Positions 1-7,543 are shown, numbered from the stretch's first letter. The stretch is DNA of 64,000 nt from Bacteroidaceae bacterium (GCA_017525235.1 JAFXTC010000031.1:1-64000); one strand, 5' to 3'. Translations and numbers: made by a program. Notes: a model not told the origin generated them from the letters alone.

Positions 1-98
1 ATTTTAGAAATCCGTTGCCATCCCATGTGCTTGTCACGATAAAGTGCTATCACTTTGTCGTAATAAAGTCTTTGTTTTTCTGTTCGATAATACTTCAT
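1..98 (-). CDS. N-terminal fragment of a helix-turn-helix, transposase-like protein
   Basis: An ATG on the minus strand at 96-98 opens a frame of 32 codons that runs off the left edge without a stop. It begins MKYYRTEKQRLYYDKV and continues with A-L-Y-R-D-K-H-M-G-W-Q-R-I-S-K. The charged helix followed by G-x-x-x-I-S-K resembles the first helices of helix-turn-helix domains found in OrfA-type transposases and small regulators; this is recognition by eye, not a database match. A perfect inverted repeat lies just upstream of its start. Only the first 32 residues are visible, so the family cannot be fixed. It could also be a stand-alone DNA-binding protein. Confidence 0.45.
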   Translation of the reverse strand, partial: MKYYRTEKQRLYYDKVIALYRDKHMGWQRISK

Positions 99-101
99 GA
101 T

Positions 102-121
102 GTTGACTTTTATGAGTCAAC
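102..121. repeat. perfect inverted repeat upstream of the partial HTH gene
   Basis: GTTGACT (102-108), six bases, AGTCAAC (115-121). The dyad sits 4 bp upstream of the minus-strand start at 98, where a repressor operator or the end of a mobile element could lie. Which of the two it is cannot be decided here. Confidence 0.5.
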
Positions 122-141
122 TTTTTCCAGGGAAAGACACA

Positions 142-169
142 TTTTTAACATTTCGCAGAAACACCTAAC
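142..169. repeat. 28-bp exact direct repeat, left copy
   Basis: The 28 bases from 142 to 169, which start TTTTTAACATTTCGCAG and end ACACCTAAC, recur without a mismatch at 2107-2134. The two copies flank the DUF4143 ATPase gene and its other repeats and lie 1965 bp apart. The flanking bases differ on both sides of each copy, so the repeat boundary is sharp. A further ACACCTAACC follows at 236-245 and 248-257. Confidence 0.8.
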
Positions 170-218
170 CTCCTAACCTAACAGCTTCAGAACATCGGTG
201 GTTGTCGCGTTTTCTTTG

Positions 219-245
219 GGTTAGGTGTTGCCCAAACACCTAACC
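219..245. repeat. 11-bp stem-loop in the leader region of the ATPase gene
   Basis: GGTTAGGTGTT (219-229), loop GCCCA, AACACCTAACC (235-245): a perfect 11-bp inverted repeat built from the same CACCTAACC word that ends the 28-bp repeat. It has no T-tract, so it is a poor terminator. The stretch 99-468 otherwise holds only these repeats and the ATPase promoter; I see no gene in it. Confidence 0.65.
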
Positions 246-369
246 TAACACCTAACCCAGGACCTAACCAATTGGTTACAGATAATAGCAATTATGGTTG
301 ACGATTAAAGATTCATGATTCAAAGATTTACGGATTTTTCGAATTTACCTAAAGATTCTTTACCGAAGA

Positions 370-402
370 TTTGATTATTTTTGTTGAAAAGTGTAATTTT
401 GC
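370..402 (+). promoter_or_regulatory. promoter of the DUF4143 ATPase gene
   Basis: TTTG at 370-373, 20 bases, then TAATTTTGC at 394-402. This matches the Bacteroidetes sigma factor pattern (-33 TTTG, -7 TAnnTTTG) with normal spacing. The first copy of the 33-bp-spaced repeat (386-395) overlaps the -7 element, which suggests direct repression by whatever binds the repeat. Confidence 0.6.
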
Positions 403-461
403 AGCATGAAATTTTATTGAAAAGTGTAGTTTTTGACTGGTATAAGTTATCGAAAAGTGTA
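386..461 (+). promoter_or_regulatory. three operator-like repeats spaced exactly 33 bp
   Basis: GAAAAGTGTA occurs at 386-395, 419-428 and 452-461, each start 33 bp from the last. The intervening sequences are unrelated, so this is not simple tandem duplication. Copy 1 covers the -7 element, copy 2 lies in the transcribed leader and copy 3 ends seven bases before the ATG. Thirty-three base pairs is about three helical turns, so a protein bound at all three would sit on one face of the DNA. Autoregulation of the ATPase gene is the simplest inference. Confidence 0.7.
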
Positions 462-468
462 AGTGGCC

Positions 469-1833
469 ATGCTGTACAGGAAGATTACATCATACATAGA
501 GGACTATCTGAAGTCCGATAATAACAAGATTCTGATACTGGAGGGAGCCCGTCAGATTGGCAAGTCGTTCAGTATCCGTGAGGTGGGCACACGTCTGTAC
601 CCGAACTACGTGGAAATCAACTTCGTGGAGGATAATGAGGGTGAACAGCTCTTCAAGAACATTCATAAGAAGGAAGATTTCTATCTGACCCTTAGCATGG
701 TGGCAGGCGACAAACTCAACAATCGCGATGATACTTTGGTGTTCCTCGACGAGATTCAGCACTATCCGCAGTATCTCACCATGCTAAAGTTCTTGCGCGA
801 GGATAACCGCTATCGCTATATCGCCAGTGGCAGCCTGTTGGGGATCACCCTGAAAGACACCACCTCCATCCCTGTCGGCAGCATCACTATCAAGGATATG
901 TTCCAACTCGATTTCGAGGAGTTCCTGATTGCCAACGGCTTCGGCATTGAGGCTATTGACATGCTGCGCAAGTCATATGAGAACCGCCAGAGCCTTTCAG
1001 AAGAGCACCATAACCATGTGCTCGACCTGTTTCGCCGCTACCTGCTGGTAGGCGGTCTGCCCGATGCCGTCAACACCTACCTTGAAACGCATAACATCGT
1101 GAAGGTACGCGAGGTGCAGGATGGCATCCGTAGCCTTTATGCCAGCGACGCTTCCAAGTACGAGATGGAGCACAACAAGAAGCTGCTCATACGCCGTATC
1201 TACGAGATGATTCCCTCGCAGATGGAGAACAAGAAGAAGCGTGTGGTGGCTCAAAACATCCGTGGCAAGAAGGGTGACCGCTTCGACCAGTACAAGGAAG
1301 AGTTCGAGTACCTGATATCATCAGGTATTTCCTTGGCCGTTAATGCCATATCCAACCCTCATTTCCCATTGAGTGAGTCACTCCAAAAGAATCTGCTGAA
1401 GCTCTATCTGAACGATGTGGGCCTTCTTACCGGCATACTCTATCGTAATAACATCCGTCCGGTTCTCGAAGACATTCGCAGTATCAATCTTGGCTCCGTC
1501 TATGAGAATGTTGTAGCCCAGGAACTTCGCACACATGGTCATAAGCTCTTCTACTACGACAACCGCAAGCAGGGCGAGGTTGACTATCTGGTTGACAACC
1601 ACACTGCGATGAGTGCACACCCGATTGAAGTCAAGTCGGGCAAGGACTACACCGAACACAGTGCTCTCAACAATCTTCTGAAAGTTCCTGAGTACAATGT
1701 CCTTGCGGCTACAGTCATTTCCAACGAGCGCGAGGTCTATCAAGACGGCAAGGTCACTTATATGCCCGTCTATTTCGTGATGTTTATGGAAGCTGATACA
1801 ACTCAGGCTTACGAAGAAGAATATATCTTTTGA
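469..1833 (+). CDS. AAA+ ATPase with C-terminal DUF4143 (PD-(D/E)XK-like) domain
   Basis: A cytoplasmic protein of 454 residues of the ATP-binding DUF4143 family, which occurs in many copies in Bacteroidetes genomes and has no settled function. The N-terminal AAA domain has Walker A GARQIGKS (about residues 26-33) and Walker B LVFLDEIQ (about 90-97). The C-terminal part carries GEVDYLV followed by IEVKSGK, the D...ExK arrangement of PD-(D/E)XK nucleases. A GTG lies in frame at 463, but ATG 469 fits the family start (MLYRKI) better. No Shine-Dalgarno is visible, which is usual here. The gene stands alone between repeat arrays that look regulatory or mobile: three 33-bp-spaced motifs in front, a 22-bp-phased array behind and a 28-bp direct repeat on both sides. 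All motifs are intact. Confidence 0.88.
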   Translation: MLYRKITSYIEDYLKSDNNKILILEGARQIGKSFSIREVGTRLYPNYVEINFVEDNEGEQLFKNIHKKEDFYLTLSMVAGDKLNNRDDTLVFLDEIQHYPQYLTMLKFLREDNRYRYIASGSLLGITLKDTTSIPVGSITIKDMFQLDFEEFLIANGFGIEAIDMLRKSYENRQSLSEEHHNHVLDLFRRYLLVGGLPDAVNTYLETHNIVKVREVQDGIRSLYASDASKYEMEHNKKLLIRRIYEMIPSQMENKKKRVVAQNIRGKKGDRFDQYKEEFEYLISSGISLAVNAISNPHFPLSESLQKNLLKLYLNDVGLLTGILYRNNIRPVLEDIRSINLGSVYENVVAQELRTHGHKLFYYDNRKQGEVDYLVDNHTAMSAHPIEVKSGKDYTEHSALNNLLKVPEYNVLAATVISNEREVYQDGKVTYMPVYFVMFMEADTTQAYEEEYIF

Positions 1834-1921
1834 TATCTATATGCCCAGAGAATAAAGTAGAAGTGACCCCCAAAAGTTAGAGGTTTGGGCTCGAAGATTT
1901 TCTCGTATGCAAAAACACTCG

Positions 1922-1948
1922 CTAACCAATAACCTCTAACCAATAACC
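1922..1948. repeat. tandem CTAACCAATAACC pair
   Basis: CTAACCAATAACC at 1922-1934 and again at 1936-1948, a 14-bp period. The CTAACC word is the one seen in the leader repeats at 160-270, so the same sequence family lies on both sides of the ATPase gene. Confidence 0.6.
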
Positions 1949-1960
1949 ATTAATCGCTCT

Positions 1961-2114
1961 GTCAACGCTTTGACAAAACTCTGTCAGCGGCTTGACAATG
2001 TTTTGTCTACGTTTGATAGTAGCGGAGATGAAGCGTCGCATCGGTAAACGCTACACGTGGAAAAGGCAAAGTCTACACGTGAACTTTGCAAAGTCTACAC
2101 GTGGCGTTTTTAAC
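1961..2114. repeat. 22-bp-phased repeat array between the ATPase gene and the next gene
   Basis: Units start at 1961, 1983, 2005, 2027, 2049, 2071 and 2093, all on a 22-bp register. The first are GTCAACGCTTTGAC and GTCAGCGGCTTGAC, each close to a dyad; the third starts GTCTACG; the fourth is the imperfect dyad GATG...CATC. The last three share CTACACGTG (2051, 2073, 2095) around the palindrome CACGTG. Units diverge in sequence while keeping the register, so the spacing seems to be what is conserved. The array ends inside the right copy of the 28-bp repeat. The gene-free stretch 1834-2196 holds this array, the CTAACC pair at its left and the promoter of the next gene at its right. Confidence 0.7.
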
Positions 2115-2134
2115 ATTTCGCAGAAACACCTAAC
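2107..2134. repeat. 28-bp exact direct repeat, right copy
   Basis: Identical over 28 bases to 142-169. It directly abuts the last unit of the 22-bp array and lies 63 bp before the start of the following glycosidase gene. Confidence 0.8.
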
Positions 2135-2161
2135 AACATAAGCTGAATGGGATTTTTTTTG

Positions 2162-2170
2162 TATCTTTGC
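2162..2170 (+). promoter_or_regulatory. -7 element of the two-barrel glycosidase gene
   Basis: TATCTTTGC at 2162-2170 after a run of T. A TTG in frame with the downstream gene starts inside this element (2167), so that codon cannot be the translation start; the ATG at 2197 is used. Confidence 0.55.
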
Positions 2171-2196
2171 AAACAGATAAATGTATAATTGCAGTC

Positions 2197-4068
2197 ATGA
2201 GAAAGATAGCCGTTATTTTAGCATTGCTCTGCATGCTTCCTCTCGGGGCCCGCAAGCAATGGACAGAGAAACAGGCTTGGGCCTGGGAGAAGAGGACAGG
2301 AGTCATCAAGGGTTTCAATTCGCCCACACCGCCCTATCCTGGAATGACAGAGGAGGAGGTGATGCGCAAGGCAGCCGAGCTCGGCTATAACAGCCTGCGA
2401 TGGTGGTACGGAGGGAGTGCCGAAGAGGCCATCGCAAACATTACCAAAGCATGTCGGATAGCCGAAAAGTACGGCATGACCATCAGTCCCGTGGTATGCG
2501 TACCTCAGCCAAAAGCTTTCTGGGAGAGTAAGGGTACGGACGAGGCAGCCCTGCGCGAGATGAAGGAATACACACAGAAGGTCATCGGCGCACTGGCTAA
2601 GGAGAAGGGCATCGTACTATGGGATCTGTGGAACGAGCCAGGATGCGGCGCTAACTTTGCAGCCGCAGGCGACGACTACTTCCTAGGGTGCTGTCGGGGT
2701 GTAGAACTCATGGTGCAGTGGGCACAGGAAATGAACCCCACGCAGCCTCTCACCTCATCCATCTTCTGGAGACCCGACATCATCAACCCCAAGAGCCCCC
2801 TCTACGAGACTGCTGCCCGCGTGGAAAAGATGATGGACGTTCACAACTTCCATTCCTACCAATGTGCAGGCAACAGCGACGACCAAGGCAAGGAGGTCCA
2901 GTCTGTCATCGACTATCTGCGCACCTTGGGCAACCGCCCCATCGTATGTACCGAATGTCTCACCCATCTGAACAATTCCGGTTTGAGCCGCACATTTGCC
3001 GTCTTTGCCCGCAACAACATCCATTTCTATCAGTGGGGATTCTATTCGAACGATGCCAACTGGCAGGTGAAATGGAACAACTCGACCTACGATCCCTACG
3101 ATGCGGAATTCCACAACCTCCTGCGCCCCGATGATGAACCCATCGACAACCGCGACTTAGCCCTCGTGCGCAACTACAAGTTCACCAACGGAGAGCCTAC
3201 CGACATAGGAGCTGAGTTCACCGACAAATGGGAAAGTGCACGCGCCTGGCGGTGGATGGCCATCGGCCCCGTGAAGGGTAAGACGGCCGACAACGTGGAG
3301 GAAGCACTCCGCTGGCTTGGCAGCCACGAAGCACAGAGAGGCTTCAACAGCCTAAACGTCACCTTCTCCTTTACCGAATACAAGAAAGACAGCGAGGCCT
3401 TCTTTGCCCGTATGGATGCCCTCCTTGCAATGGCCGAAACAAAAGGCATCACTATCCTCGCTACTCTTCTTAACGACAAGGAAGCCCGGGGTGCCACAGA
3501 CGAGGAACTGGCACGTTACGAGGCACAGGTGCTCCGCAGGCACTATACCGACATCCGCATACAAGCATGGGACCTCTATTATCATCCGGGACAAGAGCAA
3601 CAGGATGCCGCCAAGCTGACCGACCTCCTAAAACTCCTCTTCCGTTATGCACGCTATGAGTTCCCCAACCAGCCCGTCATGGCCACGCCCCTCATCAAGG
3701 CAAAGCCCTTCCCCGCTAACTTCAATTATCATGATGCCTTGATTCACGGACGACGTGCAGGATGGAACATGGTGGAGTTTGAGGGAGGAGCCAACGCCGA
3801 CATCTGTTTCCTCGTATGGAAATTGAGCGACGTCATATCCTTCAGCAGCAACCAGAGCGCACCGCAGACAGGATGGGTAAAAGCCCTTGCCTACCGTTAC
3901 GGACGCCCTATCTTCTGCACCCAGTGGCAACCTACCGATGAGGCCAATGCACGAACCACGCTCGACAACTTCGCTCGCAGCCATGTGTATTGGTATCAGA
4001 AAGGTCAAACGCCCCTGCAGCCCGAACCTACCGCCTTCCGCTTCATCCCCATCCGTACGGGAAAATAG
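2197..4068 (+). CDS. secreted clan GH-A glycosidase with a second, degenerate barrel
   Basis: A protein of 623 residues. The signal peptide (MRKIAVILALLCMLPLGA) sends it to the periplasm or surface. Residues about 30-320 form a GH-A type TIM barrel like GH5 enzymes: WDLWNEPG gives the acid/base Glu147 and IVCTEC the nucleophile Glu253. Residues about 340-610 repeat the same fold: WDLYYHPG aligns with WDLWNEPG and IFCTQW with IVCTEC, so the two catalytic glutamates are replaced by His463 and Gln576. The spacing between the motif pairs is similar (106 and 113 residues), which supports an internal duplication. The second barrel therefore cannot catalyse by the usual mechanism and may bind glycan or stabilise the first. 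The substrate is not predictable from sequence alone. Promoter at 2162-2170; the next gene, pyrE, has its own promoter. Confidence 0.8.
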   Translation: MRKIAVILALLCMLPLGARKQWTEKQAWAWEKRTGVIKGFNSPTPPYPGMTEEEVMRKAAELGYNSLRWWYGGSAEEAIANITKACRIAEKYGMTISPVVCVPQPKAFWESKGTDEAALREMKEYTQKVIGALAKEKGIVLWDLWNEPGCGANFAAAGDDYFLGCCRGVELMVQWAQEMNPTQPLTSSIFWRPDIINPKSPLYETAARVEKMMDVHNFHSYQCAGNSDDQGKEVQSVIDYLRTLGNRPIVCTECLTHLNNSGLSRTFAVFARNNIHFYQWGFYSNDANWQVKWNNSTYDPYDAEFHNLLRPDDEPIDNRDLALVRNYKFTNGEPTDIGAEFTDKWESARAWRWMAIGPVKGKTADNVEEALRWLGSHEAQRGFNSLNVTFSFTEYKKDSEAFFARMDALLAMAETKGITILATLLNDKEARGATDEELARYEAQVLRRHYTDIRIQAWDLYYHPGQEQQDAAKLTDLLKLLFRYARYEFPNQPVMATPLIKAKPFPANFNYHDALIHGRRAGWNMVEFEGGANADICFLVWKLSDVISFSSNQSAPQTGWVKALAYRYGRPIFCTQWQPTDEANARTTLDNFARSHVYWYQKGQTPLQPEPTAFRFIPIRTGK

Positions 4069-4142
4069 TAAAGAAAATTAAAAATAGGCACCTCAGGAAT
4101 AAAAATAAATATCATTTATTTTGTATTCCGCTCAGTTTGCAC

Positions 4143-4164
4143 AACTTTGGCTATCGCCGAAGTT
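4143..4164. repeat. stem-loop in a common Prevotella/Bacteroides intergenic sequence
   Basis: AACTTTGGC, TATC, GCCGAAGTT (one G-T pair) upstream of pyrE. From memory, the surrounding 4110-4235 stretch (Cgctcagtttgcac...cttaatcgtaactttgca) resembles an intergenic sequence repeated many times in these genomes just before -7 elements. The small open frame across it is not a gene. Confidence 0.4.
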
Positions 4165-4202
4165 ACTTTCGTTCGGAAAAGAAAAGAAAAACTGGTTTTC
4201 CT

Positions 4203-4234
4203 TTTGCTTTTCGCTCACTTAATCGTAACTTTGC
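4203..4234 (+). promoter_or_regulatory. promoter of pyrE
   Basis: TTTG at 4203-4206, 19 bases, TAACTTTGC at 4226-4234. Both elements and the spacing match the Bacteroidetes consensus. The start codon lies 40 bp downstream. Confidence 0.7.
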
Positions 4235-4273
4235 ACCCCGAAAGAAGGCACTAAATATAATAAGGAATAAAAT

Positions 4274-4906
4274 ATGAATACATTGGAATCAATCTTTGCA
4301 GAGAAACTGCTGAAAGTTAAAGCTATAAAGTTGCAGCCCAGCAATCCCTTCACTTGGGCAAGCGGTTGGAAGAGTCCTTTCTATTGCGACAACCGCAAGA
4401 CACTCTCTTACACCGACCTGCGTTCTTTTGTTAAGATAGAGCTTACACGCACTATTTTAGAGAACTTCCAGGATGTAGACGCTATTGCAGGCGTTGCCAC
4501 AGGTGCCATTGCTCAGGGTGCCTTGGTAGCTGATGCGCTGAACCTTCCCTTTGTCTATGTTCGTAGCAAACCAAAGGATCACGGACTGGAAAACCTTATA
4601 GAAGGTGAGCTGAAGCCTGGTATGAAGGTGGTAGTTGTTGAGGACCTTATCAGCACTGGCGGTAGCAGCCTGAAAGCTGTTGAGGCTATCCGCAACAATG
4701 GTTGCGAGGTGGTCGGTATGGTAGCGAGCTACACTTACGGCTTCCCCGTTGCAGAGAAAGCTTTTGAAGATGCTAAGGTTAAACTCATCACACTGACCAA
4801 CTACGAGGCTGTTGTGGCAGAGGCTGTTAAGACTGGCTACATCACAGAAGACGAAGTAGAAGTATTACACGAGTGGCGCAAGGATCCTGCTCATTGGAAT
4901 GGATAA
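4274..4906 (+). CDS. pyrE: orotate phosphoribosyltransferase
   Basis: Joins orotate to PRPP to give orotidine 5'-phosphate, the fifth step of pyrimidine synthesis, in the cytoplasm. The 210-residue length is normal. The PRPP-binding signature is VVVVEDLISTGGSS, near residues 116-129. An N-terminal FTWASGWKSPFYCDNR segment matches the substrate-binding region of bacterial PyrE, and AIAGVATGAIAQGAL forms the phosphate-side loop. It heads a likely transcription unit with the SRPBCC gene (35 bp gap) and argH, all on the plus strand; the gaps carry only short repeats. Confidence 0.96.
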   Translation: MNTLESIFAEKLLKVKAIKLQPSNPFTWASGWKSPFYCDNRKTLSYTDLRSFVKIELTRTILENFQDVDAIAGVATGAIAQGALVADALNLPFVYVRSKPKDHGLENLIEGELKPGMKVVVVEDLISTGGSSLKAVEAIRNNGCEVVGMVASYTYGFPVAEKAFEDAKVKLITLTNYEAVVAEAVKTGYITEDEVEVLHEWRKDPAHWNG

Positions 4907-4941
4907 AAAGACTTTAGGCGTTAGACTTTAGATTTTAGAAG

Positions 4942-5421
4942 ATGGCTGAATATAAAAGTGACGTTAAGAAGATATACTACCCTGTGGAGCGGGTGTACGG
5001 TCGACTGTCCGACCTGAATAATCTTGCTGTCATCCAGCAGAATCTGGATAACCCCATGATTCGCGAAAAGATGCTGGAGCAGGCTGGCGATAAAGCTTCA
5101 CCTGAACAGTTAGACAGCATCTTGGAGAAGCTGCGCGAACTTCAGTTCGATACCGATAGTGTTTCCGGCTCATCCCCTATGGGCAATATCACGCTGCGCA
5201 TCATTGAGCGCGAGGAGAACAAAACCATCAAGTTTGCCCTTGAGGGTGCCCCCATTCTGGCCAACATGTGGATTCAGTTGCTGCCTGCCACAGAGCAGGA
5301 GTGTGCCATGAAACTGACTGTTAAGGCCGACCTGAACTTCTTTATCAAGCAAGTAATTGGCAACAAGTTGCAACAGGGAGTGGATGGACTGGCACAGATG
5401 CTGGCAAGTATACCATATTGA
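4942..5421 (+). CDS. SRPBCC-fold (START-like) small protein
   Basis: A 159-residue cytoplasmic protein without signal peptide or membrane segment. It starts YKSDVKKIYYPVERVYGRLSDLNNL, typical of SRPBCC/polyketide-cyclase-like proteins, in which a beta sheet wraps round a long C-terminal helix that encloses a hydrophobic ligand. The C-terminal stretch FIKQVIGNKLQQGVDGLAQ fits that helix. Proteins of this family next to pyrE and argH are common in Bacteroidales, but the ligand is not known. It is unlikely to be an enzyme of pyrimidine or arginine synthesis; co-transcription with pyrE is inferred from spacing only. Confidence 0.8.
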   Translation: MAEYKSDVKKIYYPVERVYGRLSDLNNLAVIQQNLDNPMIREKMLEQAGDKASPEQLDSILEKLRELQFDTDSVSGSSPMGNITLRIIEREENKTIKFALEGAPILANMWIQLLPATEQECAMKLTVKADLNFFIKQVIGNKLQQGVDGLAQMLASIPY

Positions 5422-5423
5422 GA

Positions 5424-5468
5424 GTTGAAAGTTGAGAGTTGAAAGTCAGTTTAATAAGTTGAAAGTGA
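5424..5468. repeat. heptamer repeat between the SRPBCC gene and argH
   Basis: Near-perfect 7-bp units of the type GAAAGTT / GAGAGTT (gttgaaa gttgaga gttgaaa gt...). The same words recur in other gaps of this window and inside three coding sequences. Confidence 0.6.
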
Positions 5469-5491
5469 GCAATGTTTAATGTATAACAAAG

Positions 5492-6832
5492 ATGGCAAAG
5501 CTTTGGGACAAAGGATTTGAGATTCAAGACAAGATAGAACGGTTTACCATTGGTCGTGACCGCGAGATGGACCTCTATCTGGCAGAAGCCGATGTGTTGG
5601 GGTCTATGGCTCACATCACCATGCTAGAGAGTATCGGGCTGTTGCAGACCGAAGAACTGAAGCAGCTCTTGGCTGAACTCAGGAACATTCATGCCCAGAT
5701 TAAGAAGGGTGAGTTTGTGATTGAGGAGGGTATAGAGGATGTTCATTCTCAGGTAGAGCTGATGCTGACTCGCAAATTGGGCGACATTGGCAAGAAGATT
5801 CATTCGGGCCGCAGCAGAAACGATCAGGTGCTGGTGGATCTAAAGCTTTTTATCCGCCGTCAACTGAAGGACATTGCCTCTGATGTTATGGAACTCTTTA
5901 AGGAGTTGCAGGCACAAAGCGAGCGCTACAAGAATGTGCTCATGCCCGGCTACACGCATCTTCAGGTGGCTATGCCCAGCAGCTTTGGCCTTTGGTTTGG
6001 TGCATACGCTGAGAGTCTGGTGGATGATATGATGTTCCTGCAGGCAGCTTTCCGCATGACCAATCGTAACCCTTTAGGCTCTGCTGCGGGATATGGCAGT
6101 AGCTTCCCCCTGAACCGTACCATGACCACTGAACTGCTTGGGTTCGACTCCATGAACTACAACGTGGTCTATGCACAGATGGGGAGAGGTAAGACTGAAC
6201 GCAACGTGGCCTTCGCTCTTGCCAGCATAGCGGGCACCATCAGTAAACTGGCCTTTGATGCCTGCATGTTCAGCAGTCAGAACTTTGCCTTTGTAAAACT
6301 GCCCAACGACTGTACCACAGGTTCCAGCATCATGCCGCACAAGAAGAACCCCGATGTCTTCGAACTTACACGCGCCAAGTGCAACAAACTGCAAGGTCTG
6401 CCACAGCAGATAACACTCATCATGAACAATCTGCCCAGCGGATACTTCCGCGACCTGCAGATTATCAAAGAGGTTTTCCTGCCTGCTTTCCAGGAACTGC
6501 GCGACTGCCTGCAAATGACCACATACATTATAAATAAAATAAAGGTGAACGAGAATATCCTGTCGGATTCTCGTTACGACCTCATCTTCTCTGTGGAGGA
6601 AGTGAACCGTCTGGTAACAGAAGGTATGCCTTTCCGCGATGCCTACAAGAAGGTTGGTTTGGACATTGAGGCTGGTAAGTTTACACCTTGCAAGGAGGTT
6701 CACCATACGCATGAGGGTTCTATCGGGAACCTCTGCACAGAGCAGATTGCAGCTTTGATGGATACTATCTGGAAAGGATTCAACTTCGAGAAAATGGAAG
6801 AAGCAGAAGCTTCGTTATTAGACGTTAGGTAA
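5492..6832 (+). CDS. argH: argininosuccinate lyase
   Basis: Splits argininosuccinate into arginine and fumarate, the last step of arginine synthesis. The 446-residue protein belongs to the fumarase/aspartase superfamily: the signature loop GSSIMPHKKNPD lies near residues 278-289 and holds the catalytic serine; HSGRSRNDQV near residue 107 and the TxxHLQ motif (GYTHLQVAMP) near residue 155 are the other conserved regions. All are intact. No other arginine genes are in the window, so it is likely expressed with pyrE and the SRPBCC gene rather than from an arginine operon. Confidence 0.96.
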   Translation: MAKLWDKGFEIQDKIERFTIGRDREMDLYLAEADVLGSMAHITMLESIGLLQTEELKQLLAELRNIHAQIKKGEFVIEEGIEDVHSQVELMLTRKLGDIGKKIHSGRSRNDQVLVDLKLFIRRQLKDIASDVMELFKELQAQSERYKNVLMPGYTHLQVAMPSSFGLWFGAYAESLVDDMMFLQAAFRMTNRNPLGSAAGYGSSFPLNRTMTTELLGFDSMNYNVVYAQMGRGKTERNVAFALASIAGTISKLAFDACMFSSQNFAFVKLPNDCTTGSSIMPHKKNPDVFELTRAKCNKLQGLPQQITLIMNNLPSGYFRDLQIIKEVFLPAFQELRDCLQMTTYIINKIKVNENILSDSRYDLIFSVEEVNRLVTEGMPFRDAYKKVGLDIEAGKFTPCKEVHHTHEGSIGNLCTEQIAALMDTIWKGFNFEKMEEAEASLLDVR

Positions 6833-6834
6833 TA

Positions 6835-6866
6835 ACGAAAACCAAAACCAAAACCAAAACGAAAAT
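6835..6866. repeat. hexanucleotide microsatellite after argH
   Basis: Four to five units of the 6-bp word AAAACC/AAAACG directly after the argH stop. The rest of the short gap to the next gene holds ctttagacgttaga-type repeats. Confidence 0.6.
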
Positions 6867-6900
6867 CAATTAACAACGTTAATTAGACTTTAGACGTTAG

Positions 6901-7452
6901 ATGTTGACTATGATGGTGAAACGAATATTTCTTTTCTGCTGCCTTTTGGCAATTATTGGCTGTCAGAAAGCTGATTATACTTATACCAACCTTCGAGCCC
7001 GCCTTACGATTGAAAACACGTATCAAGCTCCTGCACTCCATACGGCTTGCAACAGCTGGGGCGAGTTCTGCACCATCACCACCTCAACAGACGGTAAACA
7101 GTTCATCTTCAAGGGGTCATCTGCCACATCGGTTATTAATATAAACGCAAGTGCAACTTACTCGGGGTTCTATTTGGGACTGAGCGGACTCATTGTGGGG
7201 CTTCCCAGTATCGCGGAGATAGGAAAGACGGAAAGCCAGGTAGTATGCTTTGACCTTGCCTGTTCAAACTGCTATCAAGACTACAACATCACTAAGCGAC
7301 TTACTCTACAAGGCGCTACGGCTACTTGCAACAGTTGCAAACGCACATACGACCTTAACAATACAGGCTTTGTTTCTAATGGAGAATCAGGCAGAGCACT
7401 CTACCGTTATAGGGTCAGCTATATAAACAATGTACTTGTTGTAAGCAACTGA
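6901..7452 (+). CDS. lipoprotein with Rieske-like fold and two CxxC pairs
   Basis: A 183-residue predicted lipoprotein. The N-terminus (MVKRIFLFCCLLAIIGC) ends in a lipobox, so the mature protein starts at Cys. The C-terminal half has DLACSNCYQDYN and, after 18 residues, ATCNSCKRTYDL. Bacteroidetes proteins of this layout are often placed in the Rieske [2Fe-2S] superfamily. Here both ligand pairs are Cys-x-x-Cys with no histidines, which fits a rubredoxin-like or zinc site better than a true Rieske cluster. Role unknown. Three in-frame ATGs (6901, 6910, 6913) are possible starts; all keep the signal peptide. Confidence 0.65.
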   Translation: MLTMMVKRIFLFCCLLAIIGCQKADYTYTNLRARLTIENTYQAPALHTACNSWGEFCTITTSTDGKQFIFKGSSATSVININASATYSGFYLGLSGLIVGLPSIAEIGKTESQVVCFDLACSNCYQDYNITKRLTLQGATATCNSCKRTYDLNNTGFVSNGESGRALYRYRVSYINNVLVVSN

Positions 7453-7519
7453 TAAGGTACTTTCCCCATCTTTTTCTGAAAATTTTTCACTTTTCACTTT
7501 TTACTTTTCACTTTTTGTT

Positions 7520-7528
7520 GTAATTTTG
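7520..7528 (+). promoter_or_regulatory. -7 element upstream of tRNA-Leu
   Basis: TAATTTTGT, 15 bp before the tRNA, after a T/C-rich run of TTTTCACTTT-type heptamers (7486-7515). Confidence 0.45.
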
Positions 7529-7543
7529 TCCCCGCTTAAGGCT

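Noticed and set aside
463-468. GTG start of the ATPase gene
   Set aside because: ATG 469 fits the family N-terminus, and GTG directly abuts the third operator copy.
3990-4277. A 95-codon open frame across the pyrE upstream region
   Set aside because: It starts inside the glycosidase gene in another frame, runs through the pyrE promoter and has a composition like repeat DNA.
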